This document shows, piece after piece, positions 1-6,527 of a DNA stretch of 12,778 nucleotides. Source of the DNA: Planctomycetaceae bacterium UBA4655 (lineage in GTDB: Bacteria > Planctomycetota > Planctomycetia > Pirellulales > UBA1268); NCBI GenBank assembly GCA_002405515.1, contig DHLZ01000305.1:1-12778 (forward strand), given 5' to 3'. Under the pieces are notes generated by a model. The model did no database searches. It saw only the letters and a program-made list of their open reading frames with translations, and was not told the DNA's origin. Numbering within the stretch: the stretch's first letter is position 1; the number at the start of each line of letters is the position of its first letter. The position numbers and the translations under genes were made by a program.

Positions 1-42
1 GACGCGCGTTCAGTTCACCCGAATCCTGCAGTAGCCCCCGCG

Positions 43-234
43 ATGACGACGCCCAGGCGGCAACTGGTGGACGTCGCGGTCACCCGCTACGACCACTGCA
101 TTTCCCGCTGCGTCCGGCGGGCCTTCCTCTGCGGCGAGGGCGTGACGCAGGTTTGGCTGCGGGCTAGGGACGGTGAATCCGGCGGCGCCGCCGACGTCTT
201 CAGAAAATGTCGCCAGCCCACAGACGCCGACTGA
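43..234 (+). pseudogene. N-terminal fragment of a REP-associated (Y1/IS200-like) transposase
   Basis: The 63-codon frame begins MTTPRRQLVD and continues with the motif DHCISRCVRRAFLCG at about residues 17-31. From memory, this matches the first 35 or so residues of planctomycete and proteobacterial REP-associated tyrosine transposases, which typically read YHCxSRCVRRAFLCG there. Beyond about residue 33 (near nt 145) the resemblance ends and the frame runs into the 3' end of the neighbouring ATPase gene. The HUH motif, the catalytic tyrosine and the rest of a protein normally 200-350 residues long are missing. It is therefore a truncated, inactive remnant. No Shine-Dalgarno sequence is visible before the ATG. 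The family call rests on one motif, so it is good but not certain. Confidence 0.66.
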
Positions 235-1372
235 ACTCGGCGAACGGCAAGACAGTGACCGCATCGTTCACGATCGTCTTTTTCCCGAGGTAGACGCCAT
301 ACGCAGCATCGATCGCACCATGCTCGGCGATCATTGCCAAGGGCCGGTTCCACTCCGACCGCCATCCAGACGAGGCTTTGGCCTCGATGGCCACGAACCG
401 GGCCGGCCGATTCAAGACCTTCTTTTGCGTCTCCACCACGAAGTCGATGTCGAATGCTCCGATCACGCTGTAGTGGAATAACCGCTTGTCTTTCCGCCGA
501 TAGGAATTGAACGCGCGGAGTTCGCCGAGCACGAGCGTCTCGAACGAGAAGCCCCGCCATTCGTCGGGCATCGTCTCCCGAATCCAGCCCGCCGCGGCCC
601 GGGCCACCCCGGCGTCGAAGAAATAAAACTTCGGGTGAGCCACCTCCTTCGAGCGAACCCCGGGGCGATACGCGGGGAGCCGCAGGCCCAGCAGCGTGTC
701 TTCGAGAATCTCGAAGTAGGTGTCGACCGTGCGCCGCTTGATCGCTGCTTGCTGGGCGACCCGCTCGACGTTGAGCACCTGGGCGTGGTGCTTTGCGGCT
801 ACCTGGAGGAACCTCGCGAACGGCTGGATATTGCGGGTCAGTGCCTCCGCCGCAATTTCCTCCTGCAGATAGGTGCCCACGTAGCTCGCCAGCGTGTCGG
901 CCGCATGCGCCGGGTCCGTAAGCACGGGAGGAAGCGTCCCGTACGCGAGGCACGCGTCGAGAAACGAGGCCTGTTTGATCTCTCCCCAAGCCAGCGGAAA
1001 AAAATCGCACCGAATGGCCCGGCCACCGAGCAGGTTGACGTCGGCTCGCCGCAATTTTCTGGCACTGGAGCCGGTGATCGCAAAATTGATCCGCCGTGCT
1101 TCGTAAAGCCCATGAATTTCATCGAGGAGATCGGGCACCTTCTGGGCCTCGTCGATGACCGCCCATTCGCCAGCCCGAAGCCCGCTGAGGTCCGATCGGA
1201 GCAGCGACGGATTCGATCGGTAGCGATACAACTGCTCCGTGTGCAAGAGATCGATCCTGACAGCCCGCGGAAAATGCTTCGCCAACCAGGTGGACTTCCC
1301 CGTGCCGCGAGGCCCGAGCAGGAGGAACGTCTTCTTCGGCGGGTCGAGTAGGCGAGAAAAAACTCTGGCCAT
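200..1372 (-). CDS. AAA family ATPase with DUF4143 domain
   Basis: A complete 390-residue protein of the common two-part AAA_14/DUF4143 family. Residues 1-130 form the P-loop ATPase: Walker A GPRGTGKS at 20-27, Walker B WAVIDEAQ at 70-77 (D74, E75), and a sensor-like ITGSSARKLRR at 99-109. Residues 195-235 (VERVAQQAAIKRRTVDTYFE) look like the winged-helix segment usual in this family. The C-terminal part has a nuclease-fold-like signature, DIDFVVE at 308-314 and AIEAKAS at 328-334, resembling the D...ExK core of PD-(D/E)XK proteins. The ATG is preceded by GGAGG with a 4-nt spacer. Length is normal and all ATPase motifs are intact. The cellular role of the family is poorly known, though it is frequent in accessory DNA. 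Here it sits between a transposase remnant and a partial copy of itself. A 31-bp palindrome lies 44 bp upstream of the start and could be its operator. Confidence 0.92.
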   Translation of the reverse strand: MARVFSRLLDPPKKTFLLLGPRGTGKSTWLAKHFPRAVRIDLLHTEQLYRYRSNPSLLRSDLSGLRAGEWAVIDEAQKVPDLLDEIHGLYEARRINFAITGSSARKLRRADVNLLGGRAIRCDFFPLAWGEIKQASFLDACLAYGTLPPVLTDPAHAADTLASYVGTYLQEEIAAEALTRNIQPFARFLQVAAKHHAQVLNVERVAQQAAIKRRTVDTYFEILEDTLLGLRLPAYRPGVRSKEVAHPKFYFFDAGVARAAAGWIRETMPDEWRGFSFETLVLGELRAFNSYRRKDKRLFHYSVIGAFDIDFVVETQKKVLNRPARFVAIEAKASSGWRSEWNRPLAMIAEHGAIDAAYGVYLGKKTIVNDAVTVLPFAEFSRRLWAGDIF

Positions 1373-1415
1373 GCTGCCTCCGGGCCGCGACCGTGGCGTT
1401 GCACGCGTCCAGCAC

Positions 1416-1446
1416 GCAAATCCTACATCGGCGATGTAGGATTTGC
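1416..1446. promoter_or_regulatory. 31-bp near-perfect palindrome, candidate operator
   Basis: The left arm gcaaatcctacatcg (1416-1430) and the right arm cgatgtaggatttgc (1432-1446) are perfect 15-bp reverse complements around a single central base. The element is 44 bp upstream of the ATPase start, and that protein carries a likely winged helix, so autoregulation is possible. A 15-bp stem with a 1-nt loop is not a typical terminator and no T-tract follows on either strand. It could also be a transposon end or a repetitive extragenic element. I see no second copy in the window. Confidence 0.5.
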
Positions 1447-1603
1447 ACAGTGGCCCGCCACCGGAAGCACGTCAGCCGAAACCACCCCCGTCGGGAACGG
1501 CATGACCTTCAGCCTGTCCGGCGGCCGGTTCCAGGTGGCACCGTCGGCCCGTTCCGCCGCCGGCCAGGCGAAACGCTCGGAAGAGAACAGTCATAATCCT
1601 TGA

Positions 1604-1676
1604 CGATGACCTCCCATTCGCCAGCCCGAAGCCCGCTGAGGTCCGACCGGAGCAGCGACGGATTCGATTGGTAGCG
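1604..1676 (-). pseudogene. Partial duplicate of the ATPase gene (residues 50-73)
   Basis: This 73-bp stretch matches 1153-1225 with three substitutions and no gaps, at a constant offset of 451 bp and in the same orientation. On the minus strand it encodes the ATPase segment YQSNPSLLRSDLSGLRAGEW, corresponding to residues 51-70. It stops just before the Walker B acidic pair, after which the frame reads VIVKDYD instead of VIDEAQ. The flanks on both sides are unrelated to the ATPase gene. It cannot make a functional protein. It may be a scar of a second ATPase copy or of a small recombination event. Confidence 0.85.
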
Positions 1677-1728
1677 GTGGGCGGCAGGGGGGGCGAGGTC
1701 GGCAAGGGCTTTCGGAAGGCAGACAGCC

Positions 1729-1757
1729 TTGACGGTCGGCCGTTCTCCGATGAGACT
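1729..1757 (+). promoter_or_regulatory. Weak candidate promoter for uxaE-uxaC
   Basis: TTGACG (1729-1734) is followed 17 nt later by GAGACT (1752-1757). The -35 box is good, but the -10 box matches only three of six consensus bases. It lies about 60 bp before the uxaE start. No better sigma-70-like pair was seen nearby, and planctomycete promoters are poorly defined. Confidence 0.2.
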
Positions 1758-1782
1758 TCGCCGGAATCGCCGGCGGGTCTCG

Positions 1783-1830
1783 TCCACGAAAGCACTTCCA
1801 CGAAAACACTGCCTCCATGAAAACACTGCC
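1783..1830 (+). repeat. Three short tandem repeats across the uxaE start codon
   Basis: The units are tccacgaaagcact (1783-1796), tccacgaaaacactgcc (1797-1813) and tccatgaaaacactgcc (1814-1830). The last two are 17-bp tandem copies differing at one base, and that change (c to t) creates the ATG used as the uxaE start. The first unit is a shorter copy with one further change. Confidence 0.8.
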
Positions 1831-3064
1831 TCGATTCACGATCGGCATGGGCGATCGCTTCGCCCATCAAGGAGAGGCCCAGCTCTCCGCAGTCCAATCC
1901 GCCGTCGAGCGGGGCGTGCCGCTGCACCCCGTGTGGAACAAGTCGAACCGTGAGCACACGCTCGTCGGCACGAAGCCCGCCGATCTGCGGGCCGAGGCGG
2001 ATGCGGCGGTGAGGGCGTTGAACTGGACGGCGCCGTACTTCGTGGACGCCGACCACATCAACCTGCACACGGTGGACGGCTTCATCGCCTCGAGCGATTT
2101 CTTCACGCTGGACGTGGCGGATTATTCGGGCAAGCCGGCCAGCCCCGAGAGCATGGAGGCCTTTTTCAAGAAGCGGTCCGGTCTCGTCGGCACGCATCGT
2201 CTGCCCTTGCTCGATGCGCCGTTGGAAATCACCCGCGCGGATCTCGAGCGGACGGCGGGCAAATTTCTCTGGGCGATGCAGGAGGCCGGGCGGATCTACC
2301 GTCGCATCGCGGCCGCGAAGCCGGCCGACTCGTTCGCGGTGGAACTGTCGGTGGACGAGACCGACACCCCGCAGACCCCGGGCGAGCTGCTGATCATTCT
2401 GGCGATGATCGCCGACGAAGGAATTCCCGTCCAAACCATCGCGCCGAAGTTCACCGGACGATTCAACAAGGGGGTGGATTATGTCGGCGACATCGGGGCC
2501 TTCGAACGCGAGTTCGACGCCGATCTGGCCGTGCTCGCCCATGCGGTCCGCGAGTTTGGCCTGCCGGAGACGCTCAAGATCAGCGTCCATTCCGGAAGCG
2601 ACAAGTTCTCGCTCTACCCGATCATCCGGCGTCTCGTCGAGCGGCACCGCGCGGGGCTGCATCTGAAGACCGCGGGCACGACGTGGCTCGAGGAAGTGGC
2701 CGGACTCGCCGAAGCCGGCGGCGACGGGCTCGACATCGCCAAGGACATTTACGCCGCCGCGTTGCCCCAGGCCGAGGAGCTCATCAAGCCCTACGCGCCG
2801 GTCGTGGACATTGAAATCCCGAAGCTGCCATCGATCGAAACCGTCCGCAGTTGGACCGCGAGGGAGTTTGTCGAAGCGGTCAACCACGATGCCTCCTGCG
2901 CGAAGTACGACCCGCAGTTCCGGCAGTTCATTCATGTCTCGTTCAAGGTCGCGGCCGGCATGGGCCAACGCTACACCGACGCCTTGAAGGCCAATCGGGG
3001 CATCATCGGTCGCAGGGTGCGAGACAACCTGCTCAAGAAACACATCGAGCCACTCTTCTGCTGA
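1817..3064 (+). CDS. uxaE: Tagaturonate/fructuronate epimerase UxaE
   Basis: A 415-residue cytosolic enzyme that interconverts D-tagaturonate and D-fructuronate at C3 (EC 5.1.2.7). This lets galacturonate join the glucuronate route without the separate UxaB/UxaA branch. The match is to the Thermotoga maritima UxaE family as I recall it. Shared blocks are VDADHINLHTVDGF (76-89), ELSVDETDTPQTP (176-188), FNKGVDYVGDIGAFEREFD (216-234), ISVHSGSDKFSLYP (255-268) and HLKTAGTTWLE (282-292). The Asp, His and Glu residues in these blocks are the likely metal and catalytic ligands. The protein is somewhat shorter at the N-terminus than the Thermotoga enzyme. The ATG at 1817 lies in a 17-bp repeat and lacks a visible Shine-Dalgarno sequence, so the start is uncertain; ATG 1847 is an alternative. 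The uxaC gene follows 12 bp after the stop. Confidence 0.92.
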   Translation: MKTLPRFTIGMGDRFAHQGEAQLSAVQSAVERGVPLHPVWNKSNREHTLVGTKPADLRAEADAAVRALNWTAPYFVDADHINLHTVDGFIASSDFFTLDVADYSGKPASPESMEAFFKKRSGLVGTHRLPLLDAPLEITRADLERTAGKFLWAMQEAGRIYRRIAAAKPADSFAVELSVDETDTPQTPGELLIILAMIADEGIPVQTIAPKFTGRFNKGVDYVGDIGAFEREFDADLAVLAHAVREFGLPETLKISVHSGSDKFSLYPIIRRLVERHRAGLHLKTAGTTWLEEVAGLAEAGGDGLDIAKDIYAAALPQAEELIKPYAPVVDIEIPKLPSIETVRSWTAREFVEAVNHDASCAKYDPQFRQFIHVSFKVAAGMGQRYTDALKANRGIIGRRVRDNLLKKHIEPLFC

Positions 3065-3076
3065 ACAATACCGCTC

Positions 3077-4504
3077 ATGAATACCAAACGCCCCTTCATC
3101 CACGACGACTTTCTTCTCGACACGCCCGCCGCCCGCGAGCTCTACCACCACCACGCGGCCGGCCTGCCGATCGTCGACTACCACTGCCACCTGCCCCCCA
3201 AGGAGATCGCGGACGATATTCGCTGGGACAACATCGCGACGCTTTGGCTCGGCGGCGACCACTACAAATGGCGGGCGATGCGGACCGCGGGTGTCAACGA
3301 GCGGTTCTGCACCGGCGACGCGACGCCTTGGGAGAAATTCGAGCAATACGCGGCCACGATGCCGAAGTTGCTTCGCAACCCGCTCTACCATTGGTCGCAC
3401 CTCGAGCTTGCCCGCTCCTTCGGGGTTGGCGACCGGCTGCTCGATCCCGAAACCGCGAGAGGCATTTACGACCACTGCAACGCGCTGCTCGCCCAGCCGG
3501 AATTTTCCTGCCGGGGGCTGATGAAAAAATTCAAGGTCGAGGTGGTGTGCACGACCGATGATCCGGTGGATTCGCTGGAACACCATGCCGCGATCGCCGC
3601 CGACACGTCGTTCGACATCCAGGTGCGGCCGACCTGGCGTCCCGACAAGTCGCTTGCCATCGATCAGCCGGCGGTCTTCGCCGCATGGCTCGAATCGCTG
3701 GAAAAGGCATCGGGAACGAGCATCGGCACGCTCGCCGACCTCATGGCCGCCCTGCAGAAGCGGCACGACTTCTTCGCCTCACGTGGATGCCGGCTTTCGG
3801 ATCGTGGTGTGGACACCATCTGGGCCGAGGATTGCACCGAGAACGAGGCGGCCTCTATCTTCGCGAAGGCCCGTGCGGGGGGCGTCGTGACGCCGTCCGA
3901 GGCGGTGCGGTACAAGTCCCATCTTCTCCACGAACTCGCCGCGATGGATGCCGCGAAAGGCTGGACGATGCAGATCCACTACGGGGCGCTTCGCAACAAC
4001 AACACGCGGATGAAGCGGATGCTCGGCCCGGATTGCGGATTCGATTCCATCGGCGACCTGCCCGTGGCTGCCGCCCTGGCCAAGCACCTCGACCGCCTCG
4101 ACCTTGCGGGATGCCTGCCCAAGACGATCATCTACAACCTCAACCCGCGCGACAACGAGCTCGTCGCCTCCATGACCGGGAACTTTCAGGACGGCAACAC
4201 CGCGGGCAAGATCCAGTTCGGCAGCGGATGGTGGTTCCTCGATCAGCTCGACGGCATGACCCGACAGATCGAGAGCCTCTCGCAGCTCGGCCTCCTCAGC
4301 CAGTTCGTCGGCATGCTCACCGACAGCCGCTCGTTTCTTTCCTACACCCGCCACGAATACTTCCGCCGATTGCTCTGCAACATCCTCGGTCGCGACATCG
4401 AGCGGGGGCTCCTGCCCAACGATCTGTCACTCGTCGGAAAAATGGTGCAGGACATCGGCTATCACAACGCGCGGCGGTACTTTGGGTTTTTCGAAAACCC
4501 GTGA
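3077..4504 (+). CDS. uxaC: Uronate isomerase (glucuronate isomerase) UxaC
   Basis: A 475-residue cytosolic amidohydrolase-superfamily enzyme that isomerises D-glucuronate to D-fructuronate and D-galacturonate to D-tagaturonate (EC 5.3.1.12). It aligns with E. coli UxaC, about 470 residues, from end to end. Visible blocks are DYHCHLPP with the metal-binding HxH (34-41), GDHYKWRAMRT, NPLYHWSHLEL, TTDDPVDSLEHH, the GALRNNN motif, FGSGWWFLDQLDGM, and FVGMLTDSRSFLSYTRHEYF near the C-terminus. No residue expected for activity appears to be missing. It follows uxaE by 12 bp with no Shine-Dalgarno sequence, which suggests one transcript and perhaps coupled translation. A 17-nt perfect hairpin (4484-4500) covers its last codons, but no T-tract follows. 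Confidence 0.98.
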   Translation: MNTKRPFIHDDFLLDTPAARELYHHHAAGLPIVDYHCHLPPKEIADDIRWDNIATLWLGGDHYKWRAMRTAGVNERFCTGDATPWEKFEQYAATMPKLLRNPLYHWSHLELARSFGVGDRLLDPETARGIYDHCNALLAQPEFSCRGLMKKFKVEVVCTTDDPVDSLEHHAAIAADTSFDIQVRPTWRPDKSLAIDQPAVFAAWLESLEKASGTSIGTLADLMAALQKRHDFFASRGCRLSDRGVDTIWAEDCTENEAASIFAKARAGGVVTPSEAVRYKSHLLHELAAMDAAKGWTMQIHYGALRNNNTRMKRMLGPDCGFDSIGDLPVAAALAKHLDRLDLAGCLPKTIIYNLNPRDNELVASMTGNFQDGNTAGKIQFGSGWWFLDQLDGMTRQIESLSQLGLLSQFVGMLTDSRSFLSYTRHEYFRRLLCNILGRDIERGLLPNDLSLVGKMVQDIGYHNARRYFGFFENP

Positions 4505-4628
4505 CCTGCCACGCGTGACCTTCCCTTGTGTGGCATGGGGGGGGCGGAAGGCCCGCGAGAGCGTGCGCCGCAGGCCTCGGGCGTGGACGACATCCTCCGG
4601 GAACGCGAGCGGCTCCGCCGCAGCGGCG

Positions 4629-6527
4629 TCACCACCGCCGGCTGCCCCGCAGCTTCTCCCGCTCCGCCAGCCAGTCCGGAATCATGAAGTCCTCGGTCGG
4701 GCCGCCGTCGGGCTCGGCGATGAACTCCAGCGTCGCGACGAGCGGAATCTCGACGTCTTGCTTGGCGATCAGGGCGGAGAGCGTTCGGGGGGAGATCTTC
4801 GCGAGGTTCGGCAGAGAGAGCGGCCCCTTGCGGGCAGCGAGTGCCGTGGCGATCGCCACGGAGTCGGCGGAGTCGAAAGCGGTGAGGCTCGGCAGGCGGC
4901 CGTCCCATTTGTCGGCAGCCGCCAACACCCGGGCCGTCTCGACATCCAGGCTGACCAGGCCGCCGAGGAACACCCCGTCCTGACGCTGCAGCACCACCGC
5001 GCCCCGGCCCGGCAGCAGTACCCGGGCCGCGATTACCCGGGGCGGGTTGGCCGGCACGTCGGTCTGGCGGTCGGCCGGAATCGTGACGTCTGGATTGCCG
5101 AAGAGGGCGCTGAGGGTTTGGGCAGAGATTTTCGTCAGCTTCGGCAGTGAGAGCGGCCCCTTGCGGGCGGCGAGGACCGCGGCGATCGCCACGGAGTCGG
5201 CGGAGTCCAAGGCGGTGAGGCTCGGCAGGCGGCCGTCCCATTTGTCGGCAGCCGCCAACACCCGGGCCGTCTCGACATCGAGCCTGGTCAGGCCGCCGAG
5301 GAACTCCGTCCTGCCCGGCCGCTGCAGGAGCGTCTGGACCGCGTCGGCCGGGAGCGCGGTCAGGCGGTTGATGCACAGCCCATGGACTTTGCTCGCCGCC
5401 AACGCCCGGATCGCTTTGTCGGAGAGCGTGGTCAGGCCGTTGAGTGACAGCAGGTTGCCCGGCCGCTGGGCCAACGCCTCGGCAGCCTCGTCGGAGAGGG
5501 TCGTCAGGCCGTCCAGGTACAAGGAGCCGGTGTGCTGCGCCAGGGCCTGGGCCGCCGCCGCGGAGAGCGTGGTCAGCCCGTTGAGCGACAGGGATCCACG
5601 CTTTTTCCGCGCCAGGGCCCGGGCCGCTGCGTCGGAGAGCGCGGTCAGGCCGTCGAGTGAGAGGCCGCTGGACGTGTGCCGCGCCAGGATCTCGGCCCCG
5701 GTGTCGGAGAGCGTGGTCAGGCCGTCGAGTCTGAGCACTCTCTTCTGGCTCGAGTGCCGCGCCAGCGCCTCGGCGGTTTCGTCGGAGAGCGTGGTCAGGC
5801 CGCGGAGCGAGACATTGCTGTCGCATGACGCGAGAGCCTGGGCCGCTGCGGGTGAGAGCGTGGTCAAGCCGTCGAGCGACAGCGAACCTTTGTGCCGTGC
5901 GAGTGCCTCGGCGGTTTCGTCGGAGAGCGTGGTCAGGCCGCTGAGCGACAGGTCACCTGCTCGTGACGCGAGCGCCTGCGCCACGGCGGGAGAGAGCGTG
6001 GTCAGGCCGCGGAGCGACAGGTTCGAGACGATCGTATCCTCCTTACCCGCGCGTGACGCGAGCGCCTGGGCCGCGGCGGGCGAGAGCGTGGTCAGGCCGT
6101 CGAGGATCAGGAACCAGGCGTTGTGCCGCGCCAACGCCTTGGCCGCGTCGTCGGATAATGTGGTCAGGCCATCGAGCAGGAGTGGTCCTTTGGCATATCC
6201 GGCCAGTTCTTCGGCCACGGCGGGATCGAGAGACTTCAGGCCCCTCAAGGGCAGGCCGAGCGCCGTCTGTCTGTGGCCTTCCGCGGTTTGGTATTCGAGC
6301 GGTACCCCTGGGAACTGCTCCGCCAATGTTCGCGCCTGCTCCGGCGTCAGGCTCTCGATCAGGTTCGTGTCATCCGGCACCGACTCCTCGGCCCGCAGGA
6401 GGACCGACGCGAGCGGCAGCACGCAGGCGAGGCAGGCGAATGTGAAACGGAACCACCTCCTGGGATTGGGCTCGTCGCCCGTCCCGTCCGCAGCCGCGGT
6501 ACCACTGAAACCGTGCGGCATGCTCAT
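4629..6527 (-). CDS. Secreted 'GLTTLS' leucine-rich repeat-like protein
   Basis: A 632-residue protein with no recognisable enzyme domain. The N-terminus has charged residues followed by a hydrophobic stretch (about 27-44, FRFTFACLACVLPLASVLL), so it is exported or membrane-anchored. From residue 96 to 411 there are about 13 units of 23-30 residues with the pattern GLTTLSxxxAxALAxxxGxLxLx. The strand-turn-helix pattern and regular leucines suggest an LRR-like solenoid. Residues 411-476 and 522-587 are two copies of a second module (LDVETARVLAAADKWDG, DSADSVAIA, ARKGPLSLP). Such repeats occur in planctomycete secreted proteins of unknown function, and a binding role is inference. The ATG overlaps the protease stop codon as ATGA, and GAGG lies 6 nt upstream of the start, so translation is coupled. 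It ends convergently to uxaC, 124 bp away. Confidence 0.85.
   Translation of the reverse strand: MSMPHGFSGTAAADGTGDEPNPRRWFRFTFACLACVLPLASVLLRAEESVPDDTNLIESLTPEQARTLAEQFPGVPLEYQTAEGHRQTALGLPLRGLKSLDPAVAEELAGYAKGPLLLDGLTTLSDDAAKALARHNAWFLILDGLTTLSPAAAQALASRAGKEDTIVSNLSLRGLTTLSPAVAQALASRAGDLSLSGLTTLSDETAEALARHKGSLSLDGLTTLSPAAAQALASCDSNVSLRGLTTLSDETAEALARHSSQKRVLRLDGLTTLSDTGAEILARHTSSGLSLDGLTALSDAAARALARKKRGSLSLNGLTTLSAAAAQALAQHTGSLYLDGLTTLSDEAAEALAQRPGNLLSLNGLTTLSDKAIRALAASKVHGLCINRLTALPADAVQTLLQRPGRTEFLGGLTRLDVETARVLAAADKWDGRLPSLTALDSADSVAIAAVLAARKGPLSLPKLTKISAQTLSALFGNPDVTIPADRQTDVPANPPRVIAARVLLPGRGAVVLQRQDGVFLGGLVSLDVETARVLAAADKWDGRLPSLTAFDSADSVAIATALAARKGPLSLPNLAKISPRTLSALIAKQDVEIPLVATLEFIAEPDGGPTEDFMIPDWLAEREKLRGSRRW
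4804..4970 (-). repeat. Internal 167-bp direct repeat, copy 1
   Basis: This segment matches 5137-5303 with about a dozen substitutions and no gaps, at an offset of 333 bp (exactly 111 codons). It encodes the C-terminal copy of the LDVETARVLAAADKWDG module. The gap-free, in-frame match points to a fairly recent duplication inside the repeat gene. Confidence 0.88.
5137..5303 (-). repeat. Internal 167-bp direct repeat, copy 2
   Basis: The upstream (more N-terminal) copy of the duplicated module. It differs from 4804-4970 mainly at two small clusters, near 5174-5182 and 5280-5288. Confidence 0.88.
5295..6242 (-). repeat. Array of about 13 'GLTTLS' coding repeats
   Basis: Each unit spans about 69-90 bp and encodes one solenoid turn. 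The DNA phrase gagagcgtggtcaggcc recurs with few changes through most units, so the repeats are similar at nucleotide as well as protein level. One unit (residues 144-173) is longer, with an insertion around KEDTIVSN. The outermost units (starting GLKSLD and RLTALP) are the most divergent, as expected for an array that grows from the middle. Confidence 0.85.

Larger units (their letters stand above)
1373..1816. other. 444-bp stretch without an intact gene
   Basis: This region separates the divergent ATPase and uxaE genes. It contains the 31-bp palindrome (1416-1446), a 73-bp copy of part of the ATPase gene (1604-1676) and short direct repeats at its right end (1783-1830). A plus-strand reading frame from about 1448 to the stop at 1601-1603 contains TTPVGNGMTFSLSGGRFQVA. 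That could be the C-terminal end of a lost secreted enzyme, but I cannot name a family and it has no credible start. The mixture of unrelated pieces suggests decayed, rearranged DNA rather than a long regulatory region. Confidence 0.6.

Noticed and set aside
1472..3766. 764-residue open frame on the minus strand opposite uxaE and uxaC
   Set aside because: The plus strand encodes two well-recognised enzymes. The long antisense frame results from high GC and codon bias.
4484..4500. Perfect hairpin, 7-bp stem (gggtttt/aaaaccc) and 3-nt loop, at the end of uxaC, as a terminator
   Set aside because: It lies within the last codons and no T-tract follows on either strand. The stem is short and mostly AT, so an intrinsic terminator is not supported.
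4549..4582. Imperfect GC-rich inverted repeat between the convergent genes
   Set aside because: The stems are only about 5 bp without a bulge and there is no T-tract; expected by chance in this composition.
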